Notes: generated by a model not told the origin, from the sequence alone. A stretch of 64,000 nt of DNA from Mercurialis annua (GCF_937616625.2 NC_065570.1:5838001-5902000), one strand, 5' to 3'. Counted from the first letter of the stretch, positions 47,828 to 58,901 are shown. Numbers and translations are program-made.

Positions 47828-48599
47828 TAGATAGATATAATATCACTTATAGAAATTTAAATTTTGAAAAGAAAAGAAAATCAACGGAATATTTGGACTG
47901 CAAACGAAATTATATTATATTTATTAAATATATCTAACTGATATTTTTATAAACATAATATTATTCACTGGAATTTTATTTTTTATAATAAAGTTATTTA
48001 TTGATATTTTTAGTTTTAAATTTGTTAAAATATTTAATTAATCAGTATCACTCATACCACTTAAGTTAAGTAGTTATAATAATTTTTAAGAATTAACCCG
48101 AAAAAATAATATCATTATTAAATTAATATTTCATTTCATTAGATTTAAATTTATTTATGAGTAATATAAAATCTTGAATACATTACAAATAAGATAAATT
48201 TAATTTAAAATTGTCATATGGTTTAAGTTTAATTTAGTAATTTAATATTTTTTAACAAAAAATTACTTAAAAAATTATATAAAAAATTATTTAACATTTA
48301 AAAATTTCACCAAAAATAATTACTAATATTTATAAATGAATTTAAAACTAAATATCATTCTGTCATTATTTTCGATTAAGCATATAGCCAGAGGGAGATC
48401 ATAAGGCGTGATTTGTTGCCAATTACTCGTGTCAGAGGGATACAATTGTACAACAAACTAAGAAAAACGGGGCAAACATGTAAACAAAAATAACAAATAA
48501 TCAAATTAAGAAAAAAACAGAAGAAGAAGAAAAAATAATTTCTTTTGTGTTACAATTATACAAAAGCAGTGAGCAAGAGTAAGTGAGTGAGTAATTACC
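47828..48599. other. AT-rich intergenic DNA upstream of the DUF1191 gene
   Basis: Very AT-rich with no open frame of note. The purine-rich stretch about 48,505-48,540 (AAACAGAAGAAGAAGAAAA) precedes the likely transcription start region. Confidence 0.4.
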
Positions 48600-49518
48600 T
48601 AAAAAGAAAAAGAAGAAAATTATAAGAACATTGCAATTTCTTCTCACTCTATTATTTTTGTTGGGCTTTGCTGGTTTTCATTTTTCTTAGTTTGTTTTCT
48701 TGTCCTCACCACTGGCCATAATCGATTCTGGAAAACAAAAAAGAAAAAAGCTTATCTCCTTATATTTTCCCACTAGATTTTCTCTCTTACCAAACACAAG
48801 GTTGCTACTATTTTCTCACCTGGGTCTGCTTTTTTGATTAATGCAGGCCCAATTCTTGGGTTAGTGAGATTTAATGTACTGATCTAGTACATATTAAGTA
48901 TGATTTATCTGAAGATTCTTGAATTTTCTTGGAGATTTGGGCATCACTGGTGCATGGTTTCAAGAATCTTTCTTTAAGCTAAATTCTTGGACATTGCAGT
49001 GAAATTCTCATCTGGGTATTCAGGTATTTCAGTCAAATTATTTTTCTTTCTTTTTACAGTATTGATTGAATCTGCGTTACATTTTGAAGTTAATTTTGGT
49101 AATTAGTTTTAAATTTGGCTGTTAAATTCCATAATTGTGTTTCTAAATGCTGAAAAAGATTCCATATTAGAGCTTCTTTTACAAGAAAGTGAACCAAGAA
49201 AAGAAATTGCAACGGTTTGGAACCTTCAAAGCACTTTTTTCTTTTGAACAGTGCCCGTTATAAACCCTTTCATTTATTAGAAATAGAGAAAACAGACGTG
49301 TTGGCCATGAAGTTTTTGAATTGCTTAGTCTAAAAACCAAGTGTTAGGTGAAGTTTTCTATTTGGGGAGAAATTAAATTACTGCATTGTTTTGGTTTAGA
49401 CACTTTGGATCTGAGCTGTTCTTTAAATTGAAGATTTCTCTGCTGTTTGACTTCTAGAGTTTGAGTTTACTAATCCCGTGGTGGCTGGCATTGCGTTGAA
49501 TCAACTCCGAAAGCATCC
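48600..49518 (+). other. Inferred 5' leader and leader intron of the DUF1191 gene
   Basis: T/C-rich sequence resembling a plant leader. A plausible leader intron runs from 49,024 (ATTCAG|GTATTT) to 49,458 (TTTGACTTCTAG). The second leader part then reaches the ATG at 49,519 in a good context (GCATCCATGGGG). No other coding sequence lies here. Confidence 0.4.
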
Positions 49519-50448
49519 ATGGGGCTTCTTCGAAGTCTCGTGACGATGCTTCTTTTCATTTGGTTCTCTTGGTTGCCTATTTTTACGGCTCAACCTCCTA
49601 ACTCTTCACGCGCGCTTGATTCTCTTCTTCAAGATTTTGCTTACCGGGCCTTTGTTCGCCCGAAGACTGGCTTTATTTATGATGGTGTTGTTCCTACAGA
49701 GTTGACTGGGGTTAAGATTGCAGCAATGAGGCTTAGGAGTGGTAGCTTAAGGAGGAAAGGTTATGATATGTATAAAGAATTTGAGATTCCTACTGGAGTA
49801 ATTGCACGGCCGTATGTGGAGAGGCTTGTTTTTGTATACCAGAATTTGGGGAATTGGTCTTTGAAGTATTATCCGCTTCCCGGTTACACTTATCTTTCTC
49901 CGGTTTTGGGGCTTCTTACGTATAGTGCTTCAAATTTGTCTGCTACAAATTTAGCAGAACTGGATATTAGAGCATCTGGTGATCCCATAATCATCAAATT
50001 CTCGGATGTGAAATCCGCACCTAATGGATCGGTTGCTAAGTGTGTGTGGTTTGATTTAAAGGGTTCCCCGAATTTTAGTAACGTGGCATCTGGTAATGAA
50101 TGTTCGACGTATCAACAGGGGCATTTTTCTATAGTTGTCGAGTCTATCGCCCCTTCTCCGGGACCAGTTCCTGCTCCATTTATTCCATTTCCAGGTCATG
50201 AGAAGAAGAGCGAGTCTAGAGTGGGAATTATTGTCGGTTCTGTGCTGGGCGGAGTATTGTTGTTGGTGCTATTGTCATTTCTAGTATTGTGGGGACAGAA
50301 ATTGAAAGAGAAGAAGAAAATGAAACAGATGGAGAGGGCTGCAGATGTGGGAGAAGCCCTACAGATGACATCGATAGGGGAAACAAAAGCACCTTCGGCA
50401 ATGGTGACTCGAACACAACCGACTCTTGAGAATGAATACGTGCCCTAA
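49519..50448 (+). CDS. DUF1191 family membrane protein
   Basis: A 309-residue single-exon protein of the plant-specific DUF1191 family; no biochemical function is known for the family. A signal peptide covers about 1-24 (LVTMLLFIWFSWLPIFTA, then QPPNSS). The extracellular or lumenal part (about 25-210) has the conserved-looking blocks FAYRAFVRPKTGFIYDGVVP, GVKIAAMRLRSGSLRRKGYD and VYQNLGNWSLKYYPLPGY, plus Cys in KCVWFDLKG and NECSTY. A Pro-rich linker (about 211-234, SPGPVPAPFIPFP) leads to one transmembrane helix at about 235-259 (IIVGSVLGGVLLLVLLSF) and a basic then neutral cytoplasmic tail (KLKEKKKMKQMERAADVGEA) ending ENEYVP. It is therefore a type I membrane protein. From memory At3g08600 is a family member next to the MWFE gene At3g08610, the same pair as here apart from the transposon between them. 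Confidence 0.9.
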   Translation: MGLLRSLVTMLLFIWFSWLPIFTAQPPNSSRALDSLLQDFAYRAFVRPKTGFIYDGVVPTELTGVKIAAMRLRSGSLRRKGYDMYKEFEIPTGVIARPYVERLVFVYQNLGNWSLKYYPLPGYTYLSPVLGLLTYSASNLSATNLAELDIRASGDPIIIKFSDVKSAPNGSVAKCVWFDLKGSPNFSNVASGNECSTYQQGHFSIVVESIAPSPGPVPAPFIPFPGHEKKSESRVGIIVGSVLGGVLLLVLLSFLVLWGQKLKEKKKMKQMERAADVGEALQMTSIGETKAPSAMVTRTQPTLENEYVP

Positions 50449-53316
50449 TAACTCTCATTTGTACAAGCTTCCTCTGTCTTTTCCACAGCACATTCTTATT
50501 CGAGTTCGATTCCTGTAGTATTCAGAAAATTCTTCTAATTGCACCGAATTTGGCGGTGCCTCCTCCTCGTCCTCCTCATCGTGCACTGTTTGATCTTGGT
50601 AGGTTCTTTGTTCTATTGTGGGTAATGTAGGTTATTTTTTTGTGTGTAAATCTGTTATCACTCACAGGGCGTCTATAGGTTTTATGATTCATTGTTGTGT
50701 GCATTTTAGCCAAAAGTGATTCTATATGTGATGAATTTTAGTGTTCCCATTGACAAAGGAATAAAAACTTCTTTTTCATGGCTCCTTAACTTTACATTAC
50801 TTCAGTACATTTCTGTAAAATGCACTTTTTTTTAGAACTGGAAATGCTATATTGAATTTGGTAGCATGTTGAGCAGTAGTTGCACGGAAATTTGTCGAGT
50901 CCTATAACTTTAGATTTATAACATATTCTTGTAAAAGACATTGTTTCACGGTTTTTCTGTTTTGTTGTTTCTCGTTTTATCGTTTTATTTTCAGCGTTTT
51001 CCGTTTCCGTGCGACATATTTGCCTTGAAGTAGTTGGTATAAAATTAGTTGAATGCTTGTAAAGAAGTTGTCATATAGCCAAAAGCATGAAGAGGCATAG
51101 GGCATAAGCAACTGGTAGCCTAGTTATAAAATACAGGTCATTACAGCTGGAAGGTAGAGACAAAGCTGGCAAGGGCATTTCCATAAATAAAACAATTTGT
51201 TGTTCAATTCTCCCTATATTTGCTGCTGTGGAAAAGGACATAATTATAACATATCTGACTAAAATCCATTTTATTTTTATTTTTATTTGTATTAAAATGA
51301 TTAAATTTATTTAAATATTTAGAATAAAATTTGTTTCATTTCCACCAAAAATTTATTTTCATTGGATACAAATTTTATTTTATTTAGTTAAAAATTTTGT
51401 AAAACTAAATAACCGACCTATCTTGATCAACTCGGTCGGTTTGGTTAGTAAAAATGTATTAGCTCATATACGGTCAAGAGTGTTGGAATCCAGTTAACCT
51501 AATAATCTTAAATTTAATTCATTTTTTACTAATTATTTTTCATATTTGTATCAGCTTAACCGAATTACTAACTCGGTTAAAAAATAAAAATAATCTAGTT
51601 TTAATTGAATTAATAAATTTTTAATCATGCTGATGGTTTGCTCACCCCTAATGTAGAAGCTATTTTAATCAAGAGATCTAATAGACACCTAAACCGCATA
51701 GAGCAAAGTTCTACTTTTTTGTGCTATATGACTTGCAATATTTTTCTAGTTTTAATTTAATAATTAAGTCAATTATAGCCACAGTCGGTCTGATTTGTCA
51801 TTAAGTCTGTTTTATTATGTAGAAGTGCTGTGCTTGTCTTTGTCAATTTTTAATTGTAAGTGATACTTCATTCTTAACTGTTAAAATAATAAAAATGACT
51901 TTATTTGCCAACCAACTCAAATTAAAAAGAAGAGAAACAACACCCTTATAGTTTATTGTATGAAGATGCTTAAAGCAGGTGTGACCAAAAAGAAAATTTG
52001 TTAAATGTTTATTCCCTTATAACAATGATTTCTGTACTAAATTGTATAATATGAGATTCTCTATTGTAAATTATATACGATGAGTAGCTAGCAAACATGG
52101 GGAGGGTTATAATATTGCAATCTCCACTCACATAACACATGAGCAAATGCCCCGCGGATCAGCGGCGTAGCTAAATATTTTTTATCAATTATACTATGTT
52201 AATTCTTTTTTTGTTAATGTGTTGCCCACTTTATACTTTTAATTACACCTAGAGATATCTTAATTTATGATATATAAAATTTGCCTCCTTTTCAAATTAT
52301 TTCTAGCTTTATCCCTGCTTTCATCGATATATTTTTCATACCAATCGGGGTGAAACTCAAATTGAGATTTTTTGATGGAATGAAAGATCATGGCATATAA
52401 ACAACAATTGCGAATTGAATTAGAATCGAGTCAGAGCCGAGTAGGTGTCAACTATGAGAAAGAAAAGCCTATTCATTCATAACGTTTTTCATAGATCGGT
52501 CTTATTTTACGTTATCAAAACATCATAATTCAATATGAGATCTCAAACTCGACTGTCTTTCTCTTTTCAAAATACATGATCGAGCAGACGTTATAAGGAA
52601 ATCAATGTCCAGCCCCCGCAACCATTGAAATTTTAGTGACTGTAGCTGTGTTTGCTTCATTTCGTCATCCTCAACATTAGAAGTTTGAAAATGGAAAGCT
52701 AATTGGATTGGCTGCAAAAACTTGCAATGGCTATTGTCCATAAGGTCATATCTTACCCATCATCATTCATGAAGAATTTATGTCAACAAAGCCTCAAAAT
52801 TAATTTACTGCAGCTTGACTTCCAACAATTTCACTTTTTTTACATCTTCTTTTTACTTATTGATGGTAACAATGGAGGCAGCAAAGATCTTCATTTCATG
52901 CCAGCTTCCCAGTCAGAGAATTTCCCCTTTTCGAAATGTTGAAAGTCAGCCCTATGGTAATAACCATCAAAAAGGGTAAATTAGCTAAAATTAGGTTGAT
53001 ATGCGACTGATTGCATTAACAATTTGGAACAACATTTACACCTAGCAGCAGAGTACAGTCAGTTAAAGTACAATTTGCTGTAGTGGAAGACTACCAGCGG
53101 CGACCAACCAACACTACAGCAACTGCTATGGCTGTACTGCGCACTAGTATGATTTAAATGCTACAAAGCCTACAATCAGCTGGAACGGCGTCGTATACCA
53201 TCATGCACAATACTCTTTCATCTCATCTCATTTTACCATGATTAAATGTTTCAACTCCCATAGGTCATTGCTGATGAACTATGTTACACAAAAATGGAAA
53301 CACATTAACAGAAAAC
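50449..53316. other. 3' UTR of the DUF1191 gene and intergenic DNA
   Basis: A 3' UTR probably extends to about 50,770 (AATAAAAACTTC near 50,760). An inverted motif pair TTGCACGGAAAT (50,880) and TTTCCGTGCGACA (51,003) marks a small MITE-like piece similar to one in the bromodomain intron. Around 52,160-52,320 is a fragment reading AGCGGCGTAGCTAAATATTT, a type often seen in old plant transposons. The short frames at 52523-52741 and 52703-52942 have no domain. No gene is supported. Confidence 0.45.
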
Positions 53317-53325
53317 TTTTAAAAA

Positions 53326-53485
53326 GGCTAAACCCATGCGGAGGCCCCTGTACTTAACCGGATTTGTTCAGGAGGCCCCTGAGACAAAGTTTGTCTTATA
53401 TGGATCCCTGTACATGTCATTATTGCAATTATTAGGCCCTTAAATGGACGGAAATTCACGCGTGCATCTCAACCGACGTTAAGCT
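53326..53485 (+). repeat. Left terminal inverted repeat of the two-gene MULE
   Basis: 160 bp beginning GGCTAAACCCATGCGGAGGC. It pairs with the reverse complement of 58,219-58,378 with a single mismatch (GGCCCCTGAGAC versus GGCCCTTGAGAC), then similarity stops abruptly. The repeat contains evenly spaced GGCCCCTGTAC, GGATCCCTGTAC and TTAGGCCC motifs, possible transposase-binding or promoter sites. The PB1-like gene starts about 450 bp inside. Confidence 0.95.
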
Positions 53486-53930
53486 GCGTGAGGCGAGGAA
53501 ATGAGTCAGATTGGTGCTGAGTAAGCGTCCACGTCATGTGGGCATGGCTTACACGTGGCATCCATGAAGTATCCCAGTCAGCATCAATAGAACGACGTCG
53601 TTCGTTTTATTTACCCTAACTTGAAGGAACGGCGTCGTTTCTTGACGAAGTAAATTTGAAAAGGTAAAAGTCATTCCTTTGAACCGACGAACCCTAAATC
53701 TATTCTCCGATCTTCTCTTCTCTTAACTTCTCTTAATCTGCGCTCATCGCCCCTCTTTGTGAAACCCTAAAGTTGAAATGCTGTGCCACGATTTGAAAGC
53801 CGCGTGAACTTGAAAATGTTAGTCACGATTTGAAAGAAGGTTGAGTTCGTCGTCGTTGTTTACAGTGAAGAAGTTGAAATTTGTAAAGTTTGGTGGAGTA
53901 GAAGAAAGAGAAAGCTTTACTTTGAAAGTG

Positions 53931-56335
53931 ATGTCGAGGTTAGTGCTTTATAACCCATTTTGTAAAGTTTTTGTAGTTGTGGTCCCCGAAATTGTCGGTT
54001 TCAGTAGTTAGGGTTTCTGGAAACTGTTGTTCTTATTTTATTGTATTGGATGGTGGGTTTTGTAATTTGGTCCCCTGTTTGTCCAACCAAAATTGTTAGG
54101 GTTTTTAAATTGAATGTTTGGTTGGTGTGTATTGAATATGTGGTCCCCATTTTCTGCAATTTAATAAATTAGGGTTTTTTTAATGGAATGTGCTAAATAA
54201 GGGTTTTGCATAATGCACAGTTGGTGTTTACAGTGGTATTAGGGTTTCGTACCATATTTTTTGTGTTACCTGTGGTATGAAATGTTGGATTTTTGCTTGA
54301 TTTTGACAGTGGTATTAGGGTTTTGTATAAGTTTTGCTTCGCAGTAATTGTGGTTAACTAAAGCTCAATGAAAACAGGAAATAGAATGTTTAAGATGCTT
54401 GCAAATGAGTTTGGTGTGTTAAAGGCACACTGTTAGCTATAGAATGTTCTATTTGTGGCACATTCTTTCATGTTCTATTTGTCACATACTATTACACACT
54501 TGTGTTGGTTCCATAAATGGACTTTATGACAGGAAATAAAATGTTCTATTTATGACAGTACTGGTTTTGGCATACTTTCTTGTGCTTTAGTTGTGTAGCC
54601 CTAATAGGTTATTGTTATTTTATGCAGACCTTTGCGATATGTCAGTATTGTTATGCACCATGGTGGTATTTTTACACCCACCCAGAAGTATCTGCATGGA
54701 AAAACAACCATGGTAGCTGAGTACAGCCCTTTGGATAACTTGTCATACAGTGTTCTTATGTGTTATGTGGAAGAGTTGGCGTATAGAACTGTTAGTGGGT
54801 TATATTATAGGCTGCCTACAGGGGACAATGTGTTGATCTTTGATGATAAAGGACTGTTTGACATGATTGGAAAGCCAAGGAGTGGTGCAATGTTGGAGTT
54901 TTATCTGGAGCACATGATTGATGGCAAGCAGGATCCTTCTAAGTGTGTAAAGCCAATATTAAATATAGAGCATCCTATGGAGTTTGAGTCGCCTGCGCAG
55001 TCTGAGGATCTTGCTGAGTTAGACTACCTAGAAGAGTTAGAAGAGGTTGAGCAGGTGCATGAAGTTCCTGTGTTGGTAGCACTCACTGGTAATGAAGAAG
55101 TGGCTGGGTTAGGAGAGGTGAATGTCAATGAAGAAGTGGCTGAGTTAGGAGAGGTGAATGTCAATGAAGAAGCGACTGAGTTAGGAGAGGTGAATGTCAA
55201 TGAAGAAGTTGCTGAGTTAGGAGAGGTGAATATTAATGAAGAACTTGCTGATATGGAAGATGTTAATATCAATGAAAAAGTTGCTGAACATGTACAAGTG
55301 CTTGAGAAAGAGGCTGAGGGACATGACCAAGTGCCTGAGAAAGAGGCTGAGCAGCATGAGCAAAGGGTTGAGGCAGATCCAGTATTTGCAGAGGTGGAGG
55401 CACATGAACAAGTCCCTGATATAGAGGCTGACCATACTGAGCAAGTGCATGTAGAAGAGCTTCCTATTCCACATGATGTAGAGGAGGAGAATGGAAGGGA
55501 GCAAACCTTTGATAATGTGTGTGTCAATGTCAGCATTATGACTGATGATGAGGAAGATGAGGAGCTGCAAAATGCAAGGCATAATGTTAGGAAATCAAAG
55601 AGACAAAATGTTAGACCAAATGTGGAAGAAGATATCATTGACAGTGCTGGTAGCAGTGAGGATAGCAGTGATGATGGCAGTGATGCTAGCTATGTGGCAG
55701 AGGAGGTGGATGAGGCAGATGATGTGCCTGGTGAAGGTGGGAAGGATGGGGATGGTACGGGTAGCGTTTATTACGATAGTGATGAGTTGGGGAGCTACTA
55801 TAGCGAGAAGGAGGATGATCCAGTTTCCATCGAAGCTCTCAACGATTTCACAGAATCTATTATAAGTGGTGAGATGCAAGCACTTACTAAGCAATCAAGG
55901 GAGAAGCATCAAAGGACTTTTCTGGATAGGAGAAACTACAAAAGATCTAAAGCTTCGGTGAGTACTATACCATGGCAATTTTCTTTTCATTATAGTTAAT
56001 TGTATTGTATGTGTTAAATTATGGTTCCCAGTTGGTTTGTGATTATTTAGTGGATGTGTGGTTCCCATTCTGTGATTGTGTTAATTTCATTGTAGGTAAA
56101 CACATCAGCAGTTGCACCTTCTGCACCCCAGGCAACTGCACCTCCTGCACCCCAGGCAGCTGCACCTCCTGCACCCCAGGCAGCTGCACCTCCTGCACCC
56201 CAGACAGCAGCAACTCAGGAACCACCTGTAAAGCGAAGACTTTGGAAGTTGGAAGGCAAGAAACCAATGACTCAGAGCCAGTTGAAAAAGGATGAAGCAT
56301 TTCTCAAAGGGATGAGAAAACCTTGGAAGTTGTAA
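53931..56335 (+). CDS. MULE-borne PB1-like domain protein lacking the transposase core
   Basis: 525 residues in three exons: 53931-53938 (only ATGTCGAG), 54628-55957 and 56096-56335. The eight-base first coding exon is inferred because it restores MSRPLRYVSIVMHHGG in frame at good GT..AG sites. Residues about 5-105 match the PB1-like N-terminal domain of plant MuDR transposases (MHHGGIFTPTQKYLHGK, YVEELAY, YYRLPTGDN, FYLEHMIDG). Next come acidic tandem repeats of about 14 residues (NEEVAELGEVNV and variants), a second set around VPEKEAEQHEQ, a D/E/S-rich stretch (TDDEEDEE, SSEDSSDDGSD) and YYDSDELGSYYSEKEDD, which in full-length transposases precedes the DNA-binding and DDE regions. Exon 3 has APPAPQAAAPPAPQ repeats and a basic tail (KRRLWKLEGKKPM). 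No zinc knuckle, SWIM or DDE domain is present. A role as an accessory or decoy protein is speculation. Confidence 0.82.
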
Positions 56336-57087
56336 AAGCTGCATCTATTTAACTAACCACCACAGGAAACTCAACTTTTTGGTGCCTCAAAAAGGTTGTC
56401 AACATAGATAGGATTTCTTAGTTTGAACAATTTGGCATGTAATTATTTTGTCCAACCTCTTTAGGATGTGGTTTTTTGTCCAGCATCTATAGGATGTGGT
56501 TTTTTGTCCAGCCTCTATAGGATCTGGTTTTTTGTGAGTTTCAATAGGTGGTTTTTTGAAACCTGCTGAAATATAGTCAATGTATATGACACATACTTTC
56601 AGGGTTTGTAATTATTTAAAATATATATTATGCCTTTGACAAAATTTCTTTTATACCACATTATTGCAGTCTAGAGAACAACTTGTACTGTAATTCCATA
56701 TGTTTGGCTTTTGCAGAAATTGGACTTGAGCATAATAAGGCACTGTAAAGTTCATAAGTTCTCACAATTCATTCATAGCAACCTGAAATTGCTACATGAA
56801 ATGAGCTAAACCTGAAATGAGATAATGTCTATATTGACCATAACAGCTACCTCTGTATCAGCATTTACAACTAACTGCATTTCAATCTAAGTAAAAATTT
56901 GCCAACAAAAAATAAATTAACAACAACTGCAATAGATAATATCTGACTTAATACATTACTTAAAACATCCCAACATTACTTAAACAAAGAGTACTTACTT
57001 AATTCACCATCATTAGTACATAAGATAACATAAATTAGCACTTAAACATTATAGTGCATACTTAACCTCCAACTACACCTAATACTA
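56336..57087. other. Intergenic part between the convergent MULE genes
   Basis: Likely 3' UTRs and terminators of both element genes. It includes three near-copies of TCTATAGGATGTGGTTTTTTGTCCAG-type sequence (about 56,456-56,550). No frame is supported. Confidence 0.45.
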
Positions 57088-57990
57088 CTAGTTCATAATA
57101 ACATAACTGATCAACAGTACAATCACAACAATGGCAATGTAGTTGCAGAATTCCTTGTGCTTCTTCACATCCTTGATCTCTTTCTCATACTGCTGCATCT
57201 CCACCAGTTTCTTGTTCAGCTCCATTTTCAGCTCCATATTCAGATCATTCACTTTGCCCTCCAAGCTACCTTTGTCATCTTTCAGTTCCTTCAGCTTCTT
57301 CTCCATATCAATGGCATCCAGAGTACTGGCATGATCCATCAAGTATTTCAGGCGGAAAACCTCACCCCTCAAGTACTCTGTCTCCTTAGTCAAGACAGAT
57401 TCTTGACGTTTCAGATGATTCAACATGGTCTTGATGTGGTGAGCATACTCTTCGTCATACCACATAAAATAAGAGCACTGCTTCCCCTACTCAAAACAAT
57501 AAACAATTCAAACAACACAAAATCAGCAACCAATTCTATTTCAACCATCTTAACAAATTCAATTACCACCATACCATTTACAAAAAACAAAACCCTAACC
57601 ATAAATGAAAACCATAAATCAAACTCAGCAAACACTAGACACACAATAAACAATTCGAAATCCATAAACATATCAACCAACAAACCAATTTCAACAATTT
57701 CAAGGCATAATTGAAACCCTAAACAAGCTCAAGTTACAAAAAACCCTAACCCTAGGTCAAAAAACCCTAACCCTAGGTCAGAAACCCTAACTCCGGCTCA
57801 GAAAACCCAGACCCTAGGTCAGAAACACGTAACCAACCACAAAATTGAAAACAACAATTACCTCGCAACGGAAAAATCGACGGCCTGGATTCTTTTCAGA
57901 CCAAGAAACCAACAATTTTGCCTTTTTCCCGCACTTGCAGTTGCTGTTCTCAGTAACTGGAATTACACCATCAAACGTTTCTTCCGCCAT
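57088..57990 (-). CDS. GRF zinc-finger, coiled-coil, membrane-anchored protein carried by the MULE
   Basis: 175 residues in two exons on the minus strand: 57990-57862 and 57486-57088 (GAG|GTAATT ... TGAGTAG|GGG). The N-terminal 50 residues form a GRF-type zinc finger: C18-x-C20, the NPGRRFFRC segment with C42, then C47 in GKQCSYFMWYDEE, as in the GRF family, whose members bind nucleic acid. Residues about 60-155 are a strongly charged coiled coil (LKELKDDKGSLEGKVNDLNM, ELKMELNKKLVEMQQYEKEI). The C-terminus is a single hydrophobic helix (IAIVVIVLLISYVIMN), so the protein is probably tail-anchored. The intron contains telomere-like repeats (57,739-57,826). Short GRF/coiled-coil/TM proteins are numerous in plant genomes as I recall. 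Finding one inside a young transposon suggests how they spread. Whether it helps the transposon or is a captured host gene is unknown. Confidence 0.85.
57739..57826 (-). repeat. Telomere-like minisatellite in the GRF-gene intron
   Basis: Four tandem units of about 21-22 bp, consensus AAACCCTAACCCTAGGTCAG on the plus strand, with the third and fourth units more diverged (AACCCTAACTCCGGCTCAG; AACCCAGACCCTAGGTCAG). It carries three AACCCTAA telobox cores, as in plant promoters, but sits within an intron close to the start of the minus-strand gene, so it could act as an intronic enhancer. Confidence 0.75.
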
Positions 57991-58218
57991 GAAAATGAAC
58001 TCAGAGAGAAAATAAATTCAGAGAGAAAAGATATGAGGAAATGAAAAAACTGAGAGCAAAATGAAAGAAGGAGGCAGTAAATAAGAAAGGGTTACTCAAT
58101 TTAACCCTAATCCACGTGTTGTGCATTGGTCGACATCCACGTGTACAATTATTTTCCACGCTGGAAACCAATTTTGCATACAATTAAATGACATGGCTCA
58201 GTTAACGGCGAAGTTACG

Positions 58219-58378
58219 AGCTTAACGTCGGTTGAGATGCACGCGTGAATTTCCGTCCATTTAAGGGCCTAATAATTGCAATAATGACATGTACAGGGAT
58301 CCATATAAGACAAACTTTGTCTCAAGGGCCTCCTGAACAAATCCGGTTAAGTACAGGGGCCTCCGCATGGGTTTAGCC
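58219..58378 (-). repeat. Right terminal inverted repeat of the two-gene MULE
   Basis: Mirror of 53,326-53,485 with one mismatch. Transcription of the GRF gene would start just inside this repeat, with about 230 bp from the inner edge to the ATG at 57,990. Confidence 0.95.
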
Positions 58379-58481
58379 TTTTAAAAACGGCAAAACAACA
58401 AAATCGTATTTTTAGAAAATAGATTAGAATCAAAAAATTCCAGAAAACATTGAAATGGAAAATGGCGAAACAATAATTTTT

Positions 58482-58901
58482 GGATAATTAATCCTGAAAA
58501 TCACTGAACTTTCGAGTTTTTTCATTTCAGTCATTAAACTATTTTTTTTTCATTTTGAGCACTGAACTTTCATTTTTTTTCATTTTGGTATTTTCCGGCC
58601 AAAAATGCTTAGGCGGCAGCCGGAATTAATTTCTTTTAACCTGCAAAGTTGCCATATATGCATTATTTGATCAAAAAAGTCATTTTCAAAGTGAAAGTAT
58701 GTATGTGTGATAAATTTTCAAAGTAAAACTTATAAAATCTGGATGTCACATGTCAACTTCCGGCTGCCACCTAAGCATTTTTGGCCTGAAATACCAAAAT
58801 GAAAAAAAATGATAGTTCAGTGATCGAAATGAAAAAAAAAATAGTTTAGTGACTGAAATGAAAAAATTCGGAAGTTCAGTGATCTTCAGGATCAATTACC
58901 C
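58482..58901. mobile_element. Long-hairpin Mutator-type MITE
   Basis: 420 bp with arms of about 145 bp: left GGATAATTAATCCTGAAAAT, right reversed GGGTAATTGATCCTGAAGAT, both running on through CACTGAACTT, TTTCATTTCAGTCA, TTTCATTTTGGTATT and GCCAAAAATGCTTAGG. It is flanked by the exact 9-bp duplication ATAATTTTT (58473-58481 and 58902-58910). A short loop (58,630-58,760) separates the arms. It lies 94 bp from the end of the two-gene MULE's target duplication. Confidence 0.88.

Larger units (their letters stand above)
53326..58378. mobile_element. Mutator-like element carrying two convergent genes
   Basis: 5,053 bp bounded by 160-bp inverted repeats with one mismatch and an exact 9-bp target duplication TTTTAAAAA (53317-53325 and 58379-58387). 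This is a young, structurally complete insertion. It contains a plus-strand gene (53,931-56,335) with a MuDR-type PB1-like N-terminus but no transposase core, and a minus-strand gene (57,990-57,088) for a GRF zinc-finger membrane protein. The two are convergent with about 750 bp between their stops. Such a layout recalls maize MuDR (mudrA and mudrB convergent), although the second gene here is unrelated to mudrB as far as I can tell. With no MULE DDE domain it must depend on a transposase supplied elsewhere. Confidence 0.93.

Noticed and set aside
55024..56344. Ser-rich, Met-rich and Cys-rich frames on both strands
   Set aside because: They are other-frame readings of the acidic and Pro/Ala repeats in the PB1-like gene. 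Repeats keep several frames open at once.
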